DNA of 64,000 bases. It comes from Kitasatospora sp. NBC_00315. Its GTDB lineage: Bacteria > Actinomycetota > Actinomycetes > Streptomycetales > Streptomycetaceae. The notes under the pieces were generated by a model that was given only the letters and a program-made list of their open reading frames with translations, was not told the DNA's origin and made no database searches. The stretch lies in the NCBI RefSeq assembly GCF_041435095.1, contig NZ_CP108025.1:744001-808000 (forward strand), read 5' to 3'. Shown in pieces: positions 7,418-15,712 of this stretch (position 1 is its first letter; every line of letters begins with the position of its first letter). The translations under genes and the position numbers were made by a program.

Positions 7418-8311
7418 TCAGGCGGTGGACTCCGCCGAGCCGGCGCCCTTCGCGCCGCTCTGGCCGGTTGCCCTCGGCGCACCGGAGGCGGCCGGGGCAC
7501 CAGGACCGGAGGTCCGGCTGAAGAGGCCGAGGAAGAGGATCAACGTCGGGACCAGGTACGCGGCCCAGACCACGAGCTGGAACACCGTCGGGTCGGGCTG
7601 GAAGTTGAACACTCCCTTGAGCAGCGTTCCGTACCAGCTGTCCTTGGGGATGGTGCTGCTGATGTCGAAGGCCTGGCTGTGCAGGCCGGGCAGCCAGCCG
7701 GCCTCCTGCAGGTCGTGCACCCCGTACGCGAGCACACCGGCGGCGACCACGACCAGCATCGCGCCGGTCCAGGTGAAGAACTTGGCGAGGTTGATCTTCA
7801 GGGCGCCCCGGTAGAACAGCCAGCCGAGCACCACGGAGGTCAGCAGCCCGAGGGACGCGCCGATCAGCGGGTTGTAGCCGTCGCCGGTGGCCTGGACGGC
7901 GGACCAGATGAACAGCGCGGTCTCCAGGCCCTCCCGGCCGACCGCCAGGAACGCCGTGGTCACCAGGGCGAAGGTACCCATCGCGATCGCCGCGTCCAGC
8001 TTGCCGTGCAGCTCGCTCTTCAGGTGCCGCGCGGTGCGGCGCATCCAGAAGACCATCCAGGTGACCAGGCCGACCGCGATGATCGACAGCGACCCGCCGA
8101 GCGCCTCCTGGGCCTCGAAGGACATCTGGCTGGAGCCGAACTGCAGGACGGCGCCGAACGCCATGCTGAGCACCACCGCCGCCGCGATGCCCGTCCACAC
8201 CGGAGCGAGCTTCTCCCGGCGTCCCGTCTTCACCAGGTAGGCGATCAGGATGCAGACGACGAGGCTCGCTTCGAGGCCCTCACGCAGACCGATCAGATAG
8301 TTGCCGAACAC
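7418..8311 (-). CDS. efeU: Ferrous/ferric iron permease EfeU (FTR1 family)
   Basis: A 297-residue multi-pass membrane protein of the FTR1/OFeT family, which moves iron across the cytoplasmic membrane. The two diagnostic REGLE motifs are present at residues 10-14 (LREGLEAS) and 126-130 (VGREGLET), each inside a predicted helix. Seven hydrophobic segments can be counted, then a Gly/Ala/Pro-rich tail. It is the last gene of the efeO-efeB-efeU run, 58 nt after efeB, and should be co-transcribed from the iron-box promoter upstream of efeO. Confidence 0.95.
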   Translation of the reverse strand: MFGNYLIGLREGLEASLVVCILIAYLVKTGRREKLAPVWTGIAAAVVLSMAFGAVLQFGSSQMSFEAQEALGGSLSIIAVGLVTWMVFWMRRTARHLKSELHGKLDAAIAMGTFALVTTAFLAVGREGLETALFIWSAVQATGDGYNPLIGASLGLLTSVVLGWLFYRGALKINLAKFFTWTGAMLVVVAAGVLAYGVHDLQEAGWLPGLHSQAFDISSTIPKDSWYGTLLKGVFNFQPDPTVFQLVVWAAYLVPTLILFLGLFSRTSGPGAPAASGAPRATGQSGAKGAGSAESTA

Positions 8312-8369
8312 GGGGTGCTCCTGTGGGGTGGGGAGGTGGTACGGGCGGGGAGGGGGGCCTGGCGCCGGC

Positions 8370-9683
8370 TCAGCCGAACAGGGCCTGCCCCCACCACTCG
8401 CCGGGCTTGCGGACGCCGGCCGGGCAGGCGAAGTGGGCCGAGCCGACGTGCTGGATGTACTCGTTCAGCTTGTCACTGGCCGCGAGCCGGTTCTGCAGCG
8501 GGACGAACGCCTTGCGGGTGTCACGCTGGTAGGCGAGGAAGAACAGACCGGCGTCGAGCCGGCCGAGGCCGTCGGTGCCGTCGGTGAAGGAGAAGCCGCG
8601 GCGCAGGATCATCAGACCGTTGTTGGAGTCCGGGTGCGCCAGGCGCACGTGCGAGCCCGCCGGCATGGCCTTGAGATCCGGGGCGTCGCGCTCCTTGGCC
8701 TTGCCGTACGGCGCGCCCTCGCCCTTGTTCCGGCCGAAGACGTCCTCCTGCTCCTTGAGCGAGGTGCGGTCCCAGGTCTCGATGTGCATCCGGATCCGGC
8801 GGGCGACCAGGTACGAGCCGCCGGTCATCCACTCCGGGCCGTCCCCGGGGGCGGCCCAGACGTGGTCGGCGAGCGCCGCCGTGTCGGTGCCGGCGATGTT
8901 GTGGGTGCCGTCCTTGAAGCCCATCAGGTTGCGCGGGGTCTGCGCGTCCGGCGTGGTGGAGGAGGTCTTGCCGAAGCCGAGCTGGGACCAGCGGATGCTC
9001 GCGGTGCCCATCGCGATCCGGGCCAGGTTGCGGATCGCGTGCACGGCCACCTGCGGGTCGTCGGCGCAGGCCTGGATGCAGATGTCGCCGCCGCTGCGGG
9101 TCGGGTCGAGGTTGTCGTGCGGGAACTTCGGCAGGTCGATCAGCGCGTCCGGGCGCTTGGCCTTGAGGCCGAAGCGGTCCACGAGTTGTCCGTCCGGGGT
9201 GGACGTCTCGAACAGCGAGGGGCCGAAGCCGATGGTGAGGCTGAGCCGGGAGGCGGGCAGGCCGAGCGCCTCGCCGGTGTCGTCCGGCGGGGCCTCGGGC
9301 AGGCCGGTCGCCGCGCCGGTGCCGACCTCGCGGCCACCGGTCATCGCGGCCGCCGCCTTGGTCCAGTCCTTCAGCATCTTCACCAGGGCGTCGCGGTCCG
9401 TGGTGGAGACGTCGAACGCCGCGAAGTGCAGGCGGTCCTGGACCGGCGTCGCGATACCGGACTGGTGGTCGCCGTAGAAGGGGATCTCCGCTGCCCCCGG
9501 GGCGGCGGGCGCGGGGGCGCCCTTGTCGTCCATCGTGGCGGCCGCGACGGTGCCGACACCGGCGGCACCGATCGCCACGCCGGCGCCGGCCCAGCCGATC
9601 ACGGCCCGCCGGCTGAGCCCGGCGGACGGTACGGTCTGCGGCCCGGTCGACTGCTCGGTCGGCTGCTCGCGCTCGGCATCCAT
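8370..9683 (-). CDS. efeB: Tat-exported DyP-type heme peroxidase EfeB
   Basis: A 437-residue deferrochelatase/peroxidase. The N-terminus carries a twin-arginine signal (SRRAVIGWAGAG at about residue 24), so the folded heme protein is exported. The catalytic GFKDGT motif holds D258, the distal Asp of DyP peroxidases. The downstream segment GSHVRLAHPDSNNG fits the proximal heme region. In EfeUOB systems it is thought to oxidise ferrous iron or strip iron from heme and hand it to EfeO/EfeU. It sits between efeO and efeU on the same strand. The start ATG is at 9683-9681. Confidence 0.95.
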   Translation of the reverse strand: MDAEREQPTEQSTGPQTVPSAGLSRRAVIGWAGAGVAIGAAGVGTVAAATMDDKGAPAPAAPGAAEIPFYGDHQSGIATPVQDRLHFAAFDVSTTDRDALVKMLKDWTKAAAAMTGGREVGTGAATGLPEAPPDDTGEALGLPASRLSLTIGFGPSLFETSTPDGQLVDRFGLKAKRPDALIDLPKFPHDNLDPTRSGGDICIQACADDPQVAVHAIRNLARIAMGTASIRWSQLGFGKTSSTTPDAQTPRNLMGFKDGTHNIAGTDTAALADHVWAAPGDGPEWMTGGSYLVARRIRMHIETWDRTSLKEQEDVFGRNKGEGAPYGKAKERDAPDLKAMPAGSHVRLAHPDSNNGLMILRRGFSFTDGTDGLGRLDAGLFFLAYQRDTRKAFVPLQNRLAASDKLNEYIQHVGSAHFACPAGVRKPGEWWGQALFG

Positions 9684-9775
9684 GGAGACGGCCCTTCTCT
9701 GTGCTGACTCACGTGTGCCGTGGCGACCGCTGGGGCCGCCACGGCGTGGTGGTGGAGGGTGGTTCGGCAGGAGTC

Positions 9776-9803
9776 CCGCCGCGACGCCGAAGCGTCGCGG
9801 CGG
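9776..9803 (-). terminator. Intercistronic hairpin between efeO and efeB
   Basis: A perfect 11-bp stem (CCGCCGCGACG with CGTCGCGGCGG) closes a 6-nt loop 10 nt after the efeO stop. Because efeB follows on the same strand, this is more likely a partial terminator or mRNA-stabilising hairpin than a full stop. Confidence 0.6.
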
Positions 9804-9812
9804 TTGGCGGGA

Positions 9813-10949
9813 CTACTTGACGACGACCGCGGCGGCGAGCTTGGAGAGCGGCTCGGCCAGCGCGTTCACGGCGTCCGAGAAGGTCTTGCGGTCCGCCTCG
9901 CCGACCGTGTCGTAGGAGACGTAGGCCTCGCCCTGCTTGTACTTGGCGAGCAGCGTCTTCAGGTCGGCGAACTCGGTGTCCAGGCTCTTGGAGAGCTCCG
10001 CGTCCTTCTCCGCCGCGACGGGCTTGAGCAGCTCGTAGGCGTACTCGGCCCCCTCGACGTTCGCCGCGAAGTCGGAGAGGTCGGTGTGGCTGTAGCGGTC
10101 CTCCTCGCCGGTGACCTTGCCGGTCGCGACCTCGTCCAGCAGCTCCTTGGCACCGTTCGCCATGCTGGTGGCGGTGATGTCGGCGGTGCCGACCCGGGTC
10201 TGCCAGTCCTTCAGGTCGGTGACGAGCTGGTCGGCGAGCTTCTTCTCGTTGTCGCCGATGGTGTTGTCGGCCCAGAGGGACTTCTCCAGCTTGTGCCAGC
10301 CGGTCCACTCCTGGCCGGCCTCCAGGCCGTCCTCACGGGTGTCGGTCTTGGGGTCGATGTCACCGAAGCTCTCGGCCACCGGCTCGGTGCGCTCCCAGCC
10401 GACCCGGGAGGCGGCGAAGAGCGACTTGGCCTTCACGGTGTCCCCGGCCTTGATCGCGTCGGCGAACTGCTGCACGACCGGAATGGTGGCGTCGGCCTGC
10501 TCCTGGGCGTACTTGCGGTACGAGGCCACGGCCGCGTCCAGACGCGGGTCGCCCTTGGCCGGCGCACCCTCGCCGGTCACGGTGATCTTCTGGCGGATGC
10601 CGTCACCGGTCATACCCGGCTTGCAGGCGACCTCGTAGTCGCCGGCCTTGATCTCGGCGGCGATGGCGGCCTTGGTGCCGGGACCGATGTTCTCGCGCTC
10701 GGTGACGATCTTGTCGCCCGGGGCGTACACGTAGACCTCGGTCGCCTTCGAGCCCTTGTTGTGCACCTCGAGACTCACGTGCCCGGCCGGGAAGGAGGTC
10801 TTCGACAGCTCGCAGGCGGAGTCGGAGGCGTTCACCTGGATGGCGTCGGCGGAGGCCGTGTCGTCCTTCTTCTGCGAGCAGCCGGTCAGCACCACGGCGG
10901 CGACAGCGAGGGTGAGCAGCGAGGCTGCGGTCGAACGACGGGCGGACAT
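9813..10949 (-). CDS. efeO: Iron uptake lipoprotein EfeO (cupredoxin plus M75/imelysin domain)
   Basis: A 378-residue lipoprotein with the start at 10949, where MSARRSTAASLL begins a classical signal peptide; the longer upstream reading is rejected as it runs through the iron-regulated promoter. The lipobox LTGC places the lipidated cysteine at residue 24. An N-terminal cupredoxin-like part (to about residue 130) precedes the helical M75 domain with the HxxE signature WHKLEKSLW. EfeO collects iron outside the membrane and delivers it to EfeU. It is the first gene of the operon and lies about 85 nt below the iron box. Confidence 0.94.
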   Translation of the reverse strand: MSARRSTAASLLTLAVAAVVLTGCSQKKDDTASADAIQVNASDSACELSKTSFPAGHVSLEVHNKGSKATEVYVYAPGDKIVTERENIGPGTKAAIAAEIKAGDYEVACKPGMTGDGIRQKITVTGEGAPAKGDPRLDAAVASYRKYAQEQADATIPVVQQFADAIKAGDTVKAKSLFAASRVGWERTEPVAESFGDIDPKTDTREDGLEAGQEWTGWHKLEKSLWADNTIGDNEKKLADQLVTDLKDWQTRVGTADITATSMANGAKELLDEVATGKVTGEEDRYSHTDLSDFAANVEGAEYAYELLKPVAAEKDAELSKSLDTEFADLKTLLAKYKQGEAYVSYDTVGEADRKTFSDAVNALAEPLSKLAAAVVVK

Positions 10950-11033
10950 GAAAACTCCACGGGAAGGGCCGGCGTGCACGAGGGCAGGACGATGCATGAG
11001 CGAGTGGACCGGCGACGCCGACCCCCCACTCAC

Positions 11034-11075
11034 TTAGCTAAGGCATACCTTAGAGAATTCTGTTTTGACCGTCTA
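11034..11075 (-). promoter_or_regulatory. IdeR/DmdR iron box over the efeO promoter
   Basis: TTAGCTAAGGCATACCTTA at 11034-11052 closely matches the 19-bp iron box recognised by IdeR/DmdR1 (known consensus TTAGGTTAGGCTCACCTAA). On the minus strand a promoter TAGACG-N17-TAAGGT fits at 11075-11047, so the box overlaps the -10 element. Iron-replete repression of efeOBU follows. Confidence 0.82.
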
Positions 11076-11211
11076 CACCACCCCCCTCCCAGGCGCCCCG
11101 GCGACACGCCGCGGGGGCGGACGGCGTGCCCGGCGGTCCGCCCCCGCGCTCCCGTACGCGTCGTCAGAACGCGGGCGGCGCACCGCCCGACGGCACTGCC
11201 CGGCACACGCG

Positions 11212-11279
11212 GCGCATCCCCGGACGGCGGGGACCGAGGCACGCGGCGCATCCCCGGACGGCGGGGACCGAGGCGCGCG
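11212..11279. repeat. 34-bp direct repeat, two copies
   Basis: GCGCATCCCCGGACGGCGGG and the bases following it occur twice, starting at 11212 and 11246. The second copy abuts the stop of the ABC ATPase gene. Its role is unknown; it could be a duplicated terminator remnant. Confidence 0.6.
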
Positions 11280-11280
11280 G

Positions 11281-12156
11281 TCACCGCTGCCAGGCGCCGC
11301 CGGCCCGTCCGAGCGCCTCGTCCGCGCCGGGCAGCGGGGCCCGCCGGGTGGCCGCGCGCGCCGTCCAGCGGCCGTCCTGCCGGGAGATCCTGATCGGGTG
11401 GCCGAAGCACGCGCTGATCAGCTCGGTGGTCAGGACGTCGTCGGCCTTCCCCGCCGCGACGCACTCGCCGTCGCGCAGCAGCAGGGCGTGCGTGGTGCTC
11501 TCCGGCAGCTCCTCCAGGTGGTGTGTCACCAGCACGCTGGCCAGCTCGGGGTGCTGGTGGCGCAGCAGGTCGAGGCTGTCGAGCAGCAGTTCCCGCGCGG
11601 TCAGGTCCAGTCCGGTGGCGGGCTCGTCCAGCAGCAGCAGGCGGGGGCTGGCCATCAGGGCCCGGGCGATCAGGGCCCGGCCTCGCTCGCCCTGGGACAG
11701 CGTCGGCCAGCTCGCGGCCGCCATCGGCGTCATACCGAGGGTGTCGATCAGCCGGTCGGCCCGGGCGAGGTCGGCGGCGCCGGGGAGCTTCTGCAGGTCC
11801 GGCTCGATGCTGTTGGTGAGGCCGGTCAGCACCACCTCCCGGACGGTCAGCGGCGAGCGCAGCGGATGCCGGGGGTTGACGTGCCCGAGGTGCGCCCGCA
11901 GGTCCCTGATGTCCACCCGGCCAAGCCGGCGGCCGAGCACGTCCACCTCGCCCCGGGTCGGGTGGGTGACCGCACCGAGCAGGCCCAGCAGGGTGCTCTT
12001 GCCGGCGCCGTTGGCGCCCAGCAGCGCCCAGTGCTCGCCGGGCTCGATGGCCAGGGTGATGCCGCGCAGCAGGTGGCGGCCGTCGCGCACGACGTCGACG
12101 TCCTGGGTGCGCAGCAGCGGGCCGTCGGGGAGGGGAGTGAAGGCGGACGTACTCAT
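11281..12156 (-). CDS. Stand-alone ABC transporter ATP-binding protein
   Basis: A 291-residue cytosolic ATPase with one nucleotide-binding domain. Visible motifs are Walker A GANGAGKST (around residue 48), the signature LSQGERGR, Walker B LLLLDEPATGLD and the switch His in VTHHLEEL. The 40-residue tail after FGHPIRISRQDGRW is Arg/Ala-rich. No permease gene is adjacent, so its membrane partner is elsewhere or it acts like ModF/Uup-type soluble ATPases. It lies directly upstream of efeO but behind a separate promoter, so an iron role is only suggested by position. Confidence 0.85.
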   Translation of the reverse strand: MSTSAFTPLPDGPLLRTQDVDVVRDGRHLLRGITLAIEPGEHWALLGANGAGKSTLLGLLGAVTHPTRGEVDVLGRRLGRVDIRDLRAHLGHVNPRHPLRSPLTVREVVLTGLTNSIEPDLQKLPGAADLARADRLIDTLGMTPMAAASWPTLSQGERGRALIARALMASPRLLLLDEPATGLDLTARELLLDSLDLLRHQHPELASVLVTHHLEELPESTTHALLLRDGECVAAGKADDVLTTELISACFGHPIRISRQDGRWTARAATRRAPLPGADEALGRAGGAWQR

Positions 12157-12401
12157 GGGGTGGTGCTCTCCTGGCGCTCGGCGTGACCGGGACGGCCGAC
12201 GGCGGAGCGCTCCGGTCGATCCCCGGTCCCGGCCGGGGCGGCGCTCCGGTGCGGCCGCGCGAGCCGGCCCTCCCGTCGTCTGCGTGCAGACTAGCTCCGC
12301 CCTGCGGCTGGCTCGCCGGGGGTCCGGCCTCGGACGGCGGCCCGCAGCAGCCGCGGCCGCACGAGGCGGACGGCCGGAACAGGGCCGACGCCGGAACAGG
12401 G

Positions 12402-12449
12402 CCGGGGCCGCCCCGCCGAGGTGTCAGGTCGACGGCGGGGCGGCCCCGG
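12402..12449. terminator. Strong hairpin in the deoC-ABC ATPase gap
   Basis: Two perfect 17-bp arms (12402-12418 and 12433-12449) close a 14-nt loop. With the smaller hairpin at 12469-12490 it forms a double terminator for deoC. The rest of the 12157-12499 gap contains no gene; the ABC ATPase promoter should lie in 12160-12400 but was not pinned down. Confidence 0.75.
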
Positions 12450-12468
12450 AGTGCGGGGTGCGGCACGG

Positions 12469-12490
12469 CGGCGGGCGGGTGCGCCCGCCG
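12469..12490 (-). terminator. Terminator directly after deoC
   Basis: CGGCGGGCG and CGCCCGCCG pair around a GGTG loop, 10 nt past the deoC stop. Confidence 0.65.
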
Positions 12491-12499
12491 CGGCCGGTG

Positions 12500-13207
12500 T
12501 CAGGAGGTGGCGACGGCGAGCCGGGCGGCGAGGTCGTCCAGGATGGTGGCGGTCGCGGTGGCCCCGAAGCGCTCGGCTCCGGCCTCCACCATCTCCAGCA
12601 GGAGGTCGAGGGTGCGCACCCCGCCCGCCGCCTTGACCTTCATGTGCGCGGGGACCTGGGCCCGCATCAGCCGGACGTCCTCCAGCGTGGCTCCGCCGGG
12701 CGCGAACCCGGTGGACGTCTTGACGTACTCGGCCTCCGCCAGCTCGGTCAGCCGGCAGGCCCTGATCTTCTCCTCCGTGCTGAGGTAGGCGTTCTCGAAG
12801 ATGACCTTGACGATCCCGCCGGCCTCGTGCGCCACCCGGACCACGCCCCGGATGTCGTCCACCACCGCGGCGTCGTCGCCGTCGCGCAGGCGGCCGATGT
12901 TGAGCACCATGTCGAGCTCCCGGGCGCCGTCGGCGAGGGCGGCGCCGGCCTCGGCCGTCTTCACCGAGGCGAGGGACGAGCCGTGCGGAAAGCCGACCAC
13001 CGTGCTGATCAGGACGTCGGTGCCGGCCAGCTCCTTCACCGCCCGGCTCACGTCGGCCGGTTTCACGCAGACCGACGCCACGTCGTAGCGGGCTGCGACG
13101 GCACAGCCCGCTACGAGGCCCTCGGTGGTCAGCTCGGGGCGCAGCAGGGAGTGGTCGATCATCTTGGCGACCCGCATGACGTCGGGGCTGGTGCTGATGC
13201 GGTCCAT
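12500..13207 (-). CDS. deoC: Deoxyribose-phosphate aldolase family enzyme
   Basis: A 235-residue class I aldolase of the DeoC TIM-barrel family. Reading from the ATG at 13207, the Schiff-base lysine is K163 in YVKTSTGF, the second active-site lysine is K192 in KVKAAGGVRT, and D99 lies in ELDMVLNIG, all as in known DERA enzymes. The usual reaction splits 2-deoxyribose 5-phosphate into glyceraldehyde 3-phosphate and acetaldehyde. Here the gene is not beside nucleoside genes but divergent from a GntR regulator heading a sugar-oxidation cluster, so the real substrate may be a product of that pathway (inference). A longer upstream reading has noise-like Arg/Pro composition and is rejected. Confidence 0.9.
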   Translation of the reverse strand: MDRISTSPDVMRVAKMIDHSLLRPELTTEGLVAGCAVAARYDVASVCVKPADVSRAVKELAGTDVLISTVVGFPHGSSLASVKTAEAGAALADGARELDMVLNIGRLRDGDDAAVVDDIRGVVRVAHEAGGIVKVIFENAYLSTEEKIRACRLTELAEAEYVKTSTGFAPGGATLEDVRLMRAQVPAHMKVKAAGGVRTLDLLLEMVEAGAERFGATATATILDDLAARLAVATS

Positions 13208-13351
13208 GTGTCCGTCCCTTGGGTGGGCGCGGCGGGCCGGTCCGCCCCGAGGACGCCGGGGCGGCGGCCGTCCGCCGACAGGTGTGGGGAGGCAGGAACC
13301 GCCCCTTCGCACGGGGTGCTCGGGGGAGCGGCTGGTTCCACCGTAGCAAGC

Positions 13352-13375
13352 AGCTGTCTATACGGCTAGACAGCT
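13352..13375. promoter_or_regulatory. Putative GntR/HutC operator, site 1
   Basis: A perfect inverted repeat AGCTGTCTA-N6-TAGACAGCT. The core GTCTATAC and GTCTAGAC-like steps resemble operators of HutC-subfamily regulators. It lies in the deoC/GntR divergent region, 145 nt upstream of deoC. Confidence 0.65.
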
Positions 13376-13500
13376 TGCACGGAGCCGGCCCCGAGACCGC
13401 CGCGCGCGGGCGTCAATGGCCGTGCACGCGAAGTGGGCCAGATCACATCACTCGGAGCCCACCGGGCATGACGCTATGCTCCCAATCGATGTGCTATGTC

Positions 13501-13530
13501 CTAGCTTAGGGCTAGTTGACTATACAGCTG
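13501..13530. promoter_or_regulatory. Putative GntR/HutC operator, site 2
   Basis: A CTAGC-N5-GCTAG inverted repeat (13501-13515) runs into AGTTGACTATACAGCTG, which shares the ACTATACAGCT core with site 1. It ends about 30 nt before the regulator's start codon. The remaining 13208-13560 gap is relatively A/T-rich near 13470-13550 and holds no gene. Confidence 0.45.
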
Positions 13531-13560
13531 CCCGGCATATTCTTTTTGACGGAGGCCCCC

Positions 13561-14295
13561 ATGGAAGCGGATTTCGCACCGCGGTACTACCGGATCGAGC
13601 AGGCGCTTCGAGGACGAATCGCCGGGCTGCGACCACACGACCCGCTTCCGTCGGAGACCGAGCTGTGCACCGAATTCGGGGTGAGCCGGATGACCGCCCG
13701 CGCGGCCGTCCAGAAACTCGCCGCCGAGAATCTTGTCTATCGGGTGTCCGGACGAGGAACCTTCGTGGCCGAGCCCCCGACCCATCGCAGGGCGGAGAAT
13801 CTGGTGAGATTCAGCGAGGAAATGCGTCGACGCGGCCGCAAGCCCTCGTCGAAACTGATCTCCGCGACACTTCGCGCGGCCACCGAGGAGGAGACCGCCC
13901 GGCTCCTGCTCCGCCACCCGGCCCAGGTGGTGGAGATCAGCAGGGTCCGGCTCGCCGACGACGTGCCCACCGCGCTGGAGAAGGCCGTCTTCCCGGGCGA
14001 GTTGGCCGGGCTCCTGGAGGCCGACTTCGCGGTCGCCTCGATGCACGAGGCACTCGCGGCGCTCGGCAAGTCACCCACCCGCGGCCACTCGTCCATCCGG
14101 GCGGCCGAGGCCCGTGCTCAGGAGGCCGAACTGCTGGCCGTCGCACCGGGTTCCGCGCTGCTCACCGAGGAGCGGCTGATCCTGGATCAGCACGGCCTGC
14201 CGCTCGAACTCACCGAGTCGCGCTACGTGGGCGACCGGTACGCCCTCGACGTGGCCTTCGAGGTCGACTCCGCCGGGCCGCCGCCGCCCCGGTAG
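13561..14295 (+). CDS. GntR-family regulator, HutC subfamily (wHTH plus UTRA)
   Basis: A 244-residue repressor-type regulator. Residues about 8-72 are the GntR winged helix ([48 protein letters not shown]). Residues about 90-240 are a UTRA ligand domain, which in this subfamily binds small sugars or sugar phosphates. ATG 13561 follows GGAGG. It is divergent from deoC and upstream of the dehydrogenase-transporter-hydrolase run, so it is the likely local regulator, acting on the inverted repeats at 13352 and 13501. Confidence 0.9.
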   Translation: MEADFAPRYYRIEQALRGRIAGLRPHDPLPSETELCTEFGVSRMTARAAVQKLAAENLVYRVSGRGTFVAEPPTHRRAENLVRFSEEMRRRGRKPSSKLISATLRAATEEETARLLLRHPAQVVEISRVRLADDVPTALEKAVFPGELAGLLEADFAVASMHEALAALGKSPTRGHSSIRAAEARAQEAELLAVAPGSALLTEERLILDQHGLPLELTESRYVGDRYALDVAFEVDSAGPPPPR

Positions 14296-14379
14296 TCACC
14301 GCCGGGGCGTCGACCCCGCGCGCACGACCTCGTACGGCCGCACCCGGCTCACCGCCCGACGAATACCGAATGCCGAATT

Positions 14380-14444
14380 CCGAACAACCGGATGTCCGAA
14401 CAGCCGGATCACGGAATCCGCGGAGACAGTGCCGCGGGATTCCG
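14380..14444. repeat. 16-bp direct repeat and imperfect hairpin before the dehydrogenase
   Basis: CCGAACAACCGGAT and CCGAACAGCCGGAT are repeated at a 16-bp period (14380 and 14396). They are followed by an imperfect hairpin, GGAATCCGCGG with CCGCGGGATTCC, at 14413-14444. This may be a second regulator site or an attenuator between the GntR gene and the dehydrogenase. Confidence 0.45.
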
Positions 14445-14563
14445 GTGATCGGCGACGCCCCACCAGGCAACGAGGCCTGCCCGGAACGGCCGTTCTCGGC
14501 ACTGCTCCCGCCGTACGGCACGTGTTCCCGTTTTCCCCTCGAAGACGCGAGAAGGAGTGCCCC

Positions 14564-15712
14564 GTGTACGCCTACCTGATGAACGCACCCGGCGAACTCG
14601 TACGGACCCTCGTACCCGATCCGGACTGCGGAGCGGACGAGGTCCTGCTGCGCACCGAGGCCGTGTCGATATGTTCCACGGACGTCTCCTACTTCCGTGG
14701 ACACCTTTTCCCCGAATCCTGGCCGATCATTCCCGGCCATGAATACGTCGGACGGGTGGTCGAGGTCGGCCACCGGCTGCGCGACAGCGTGCAGCCCGGT
14801 GACCGGATCACCTACTGGGGGCAGACCGACTTCGGCGGCATGGCCGAATACCGCGCGCTGCGCCCGTTGTTCCCCGGCCGGGTCGGCCTGGAGACCTCCT
14901 GGTACACCGAGCGCAACTTCTACGACGCGGACCAGGCCGCCGCCGTCGTACTGCCGCCCGGTGTGCCCTCCGACCTCGCGTCGGTGGTCGAGCCGCTCAC
15001 CTCGGTGCTGCGCTCACTGCTCCTCAACCCGCCGAGGCCCGGCGACACCTGTGTCGTCCTCGGCTGCGGCCCGAGCGCCCTGCTCGCGGTACAGGTGCTG
15101 GACCGCTACCTCGGCGCCGGCTCGGTCATGGTGCTAGACCGCAACGGCCTGCGGCTCTCCACCGCGCTGGCCCACGGCGCGTCCTTCGCCTTCAACACCG
15201 ACACCCAGGCCGCCGAACTGGAGGGCTTCGTCCGCGAGCACCACGACCAGTACGCCGACTACGTCTTCGACGCCCTCCCGCACGTGGACGCGCCGGGCCT
15301 GGCCGCCGGCAAGGACATCCGCGAGCAGGCGATGGGACTGCTGCGCCCCGGCGGGGTGTACGTCATCTACGGCGCGACCGCCGTGCCCCAGCGCATCAAC
15401 ACCTGGATGATCCTCGCCAAGGGGCTGAAGCTGCGCTCCACCCCGTTCGACGTCCGGCTGTTCCCGATGGCGCGGTCGGCCAACGTGACGAGCGTGGCGC
15501 TGCGGCTGATCGAGACCGGACTGGTCGACGCCCGCCCGCTGATCACCAACCGGGTCGCGCTCGACGACGAGCAGGGCGTGCACCGGGCGTTCACCCACTA
15601 CGGCGAGGGCGCCTCGATGAAGACGTCCATGCTGAGCGCGGAGGCGCTGCTGGAGTCCGCCGAGCGGCAGAACCGGACGGCCCTCGCCGGACAGGTCGGG
15701 ACCTCGGCGTGA
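14564..15712 (+). CDS. Zinc-dependent alcohol/polyol dehydrogenase (MDR family)
   Basis: A 382-residue medium-chain dehydrogenase. Catalytic zinc ligands are visible as C37 (SICSTD) and H59-E60 (PGHEYVGRV); the four-cysteine structural-zinc loop is absent. A Rossmann segment lies around VVLGCGPSALLAVQV. It resembles polyol or amino-inositol dehydrogenases more than simple alcohol dehydrogenases, so oxidation of a sugar hydroxyl is likely. The GTG at 14564 is chosen because GAAGGAG stands 6 nt upstream and the N-terminus VYAYLMNAPGE aligns with the fold. Its stop overlaps the start of the MFS gene by 4 nt (GTGA), so the two are translationally coupled. Confidence 0.85.
   Translation: MYAYLMNAPGELVRTLVPDPDCGADEVLLRTEAVSICSTDVSYFRGHLFPESWPIIPGHEYVGRVVEVGHRLRDSVQPGDRITYWGQTDFGGMAEYRALRPLFPGRVGLETSWYTERNFYDADQAAAVVLPPGVPSDLASVVEPLTSVLRSLLLNPPRPGDTCVVLGCGPSALLAVQVLDRYLGAGSVMVLDRNGLRLSTALAHGASFAFNTDTQAAELEGFVREHHDQYADYVFDALPHVDAPGLAAGKDIREQAMGLLRPGGVYVIYGATAVPQRINTWMILAKGLKLRSTPFDVRLFPMARSANVTSVALRLIETGLVDARPLITNRVALDDEQGVHRAFTHYGEGASMKTSMLSAEALLESAERQNRTALAGQVGTSA

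Noticed and set aside
11212..11279. Possible CRISPR-like repeat pair
   Set aside because: Only two copies, no spacer of typical length and no cas genes. A simple direct duplication.
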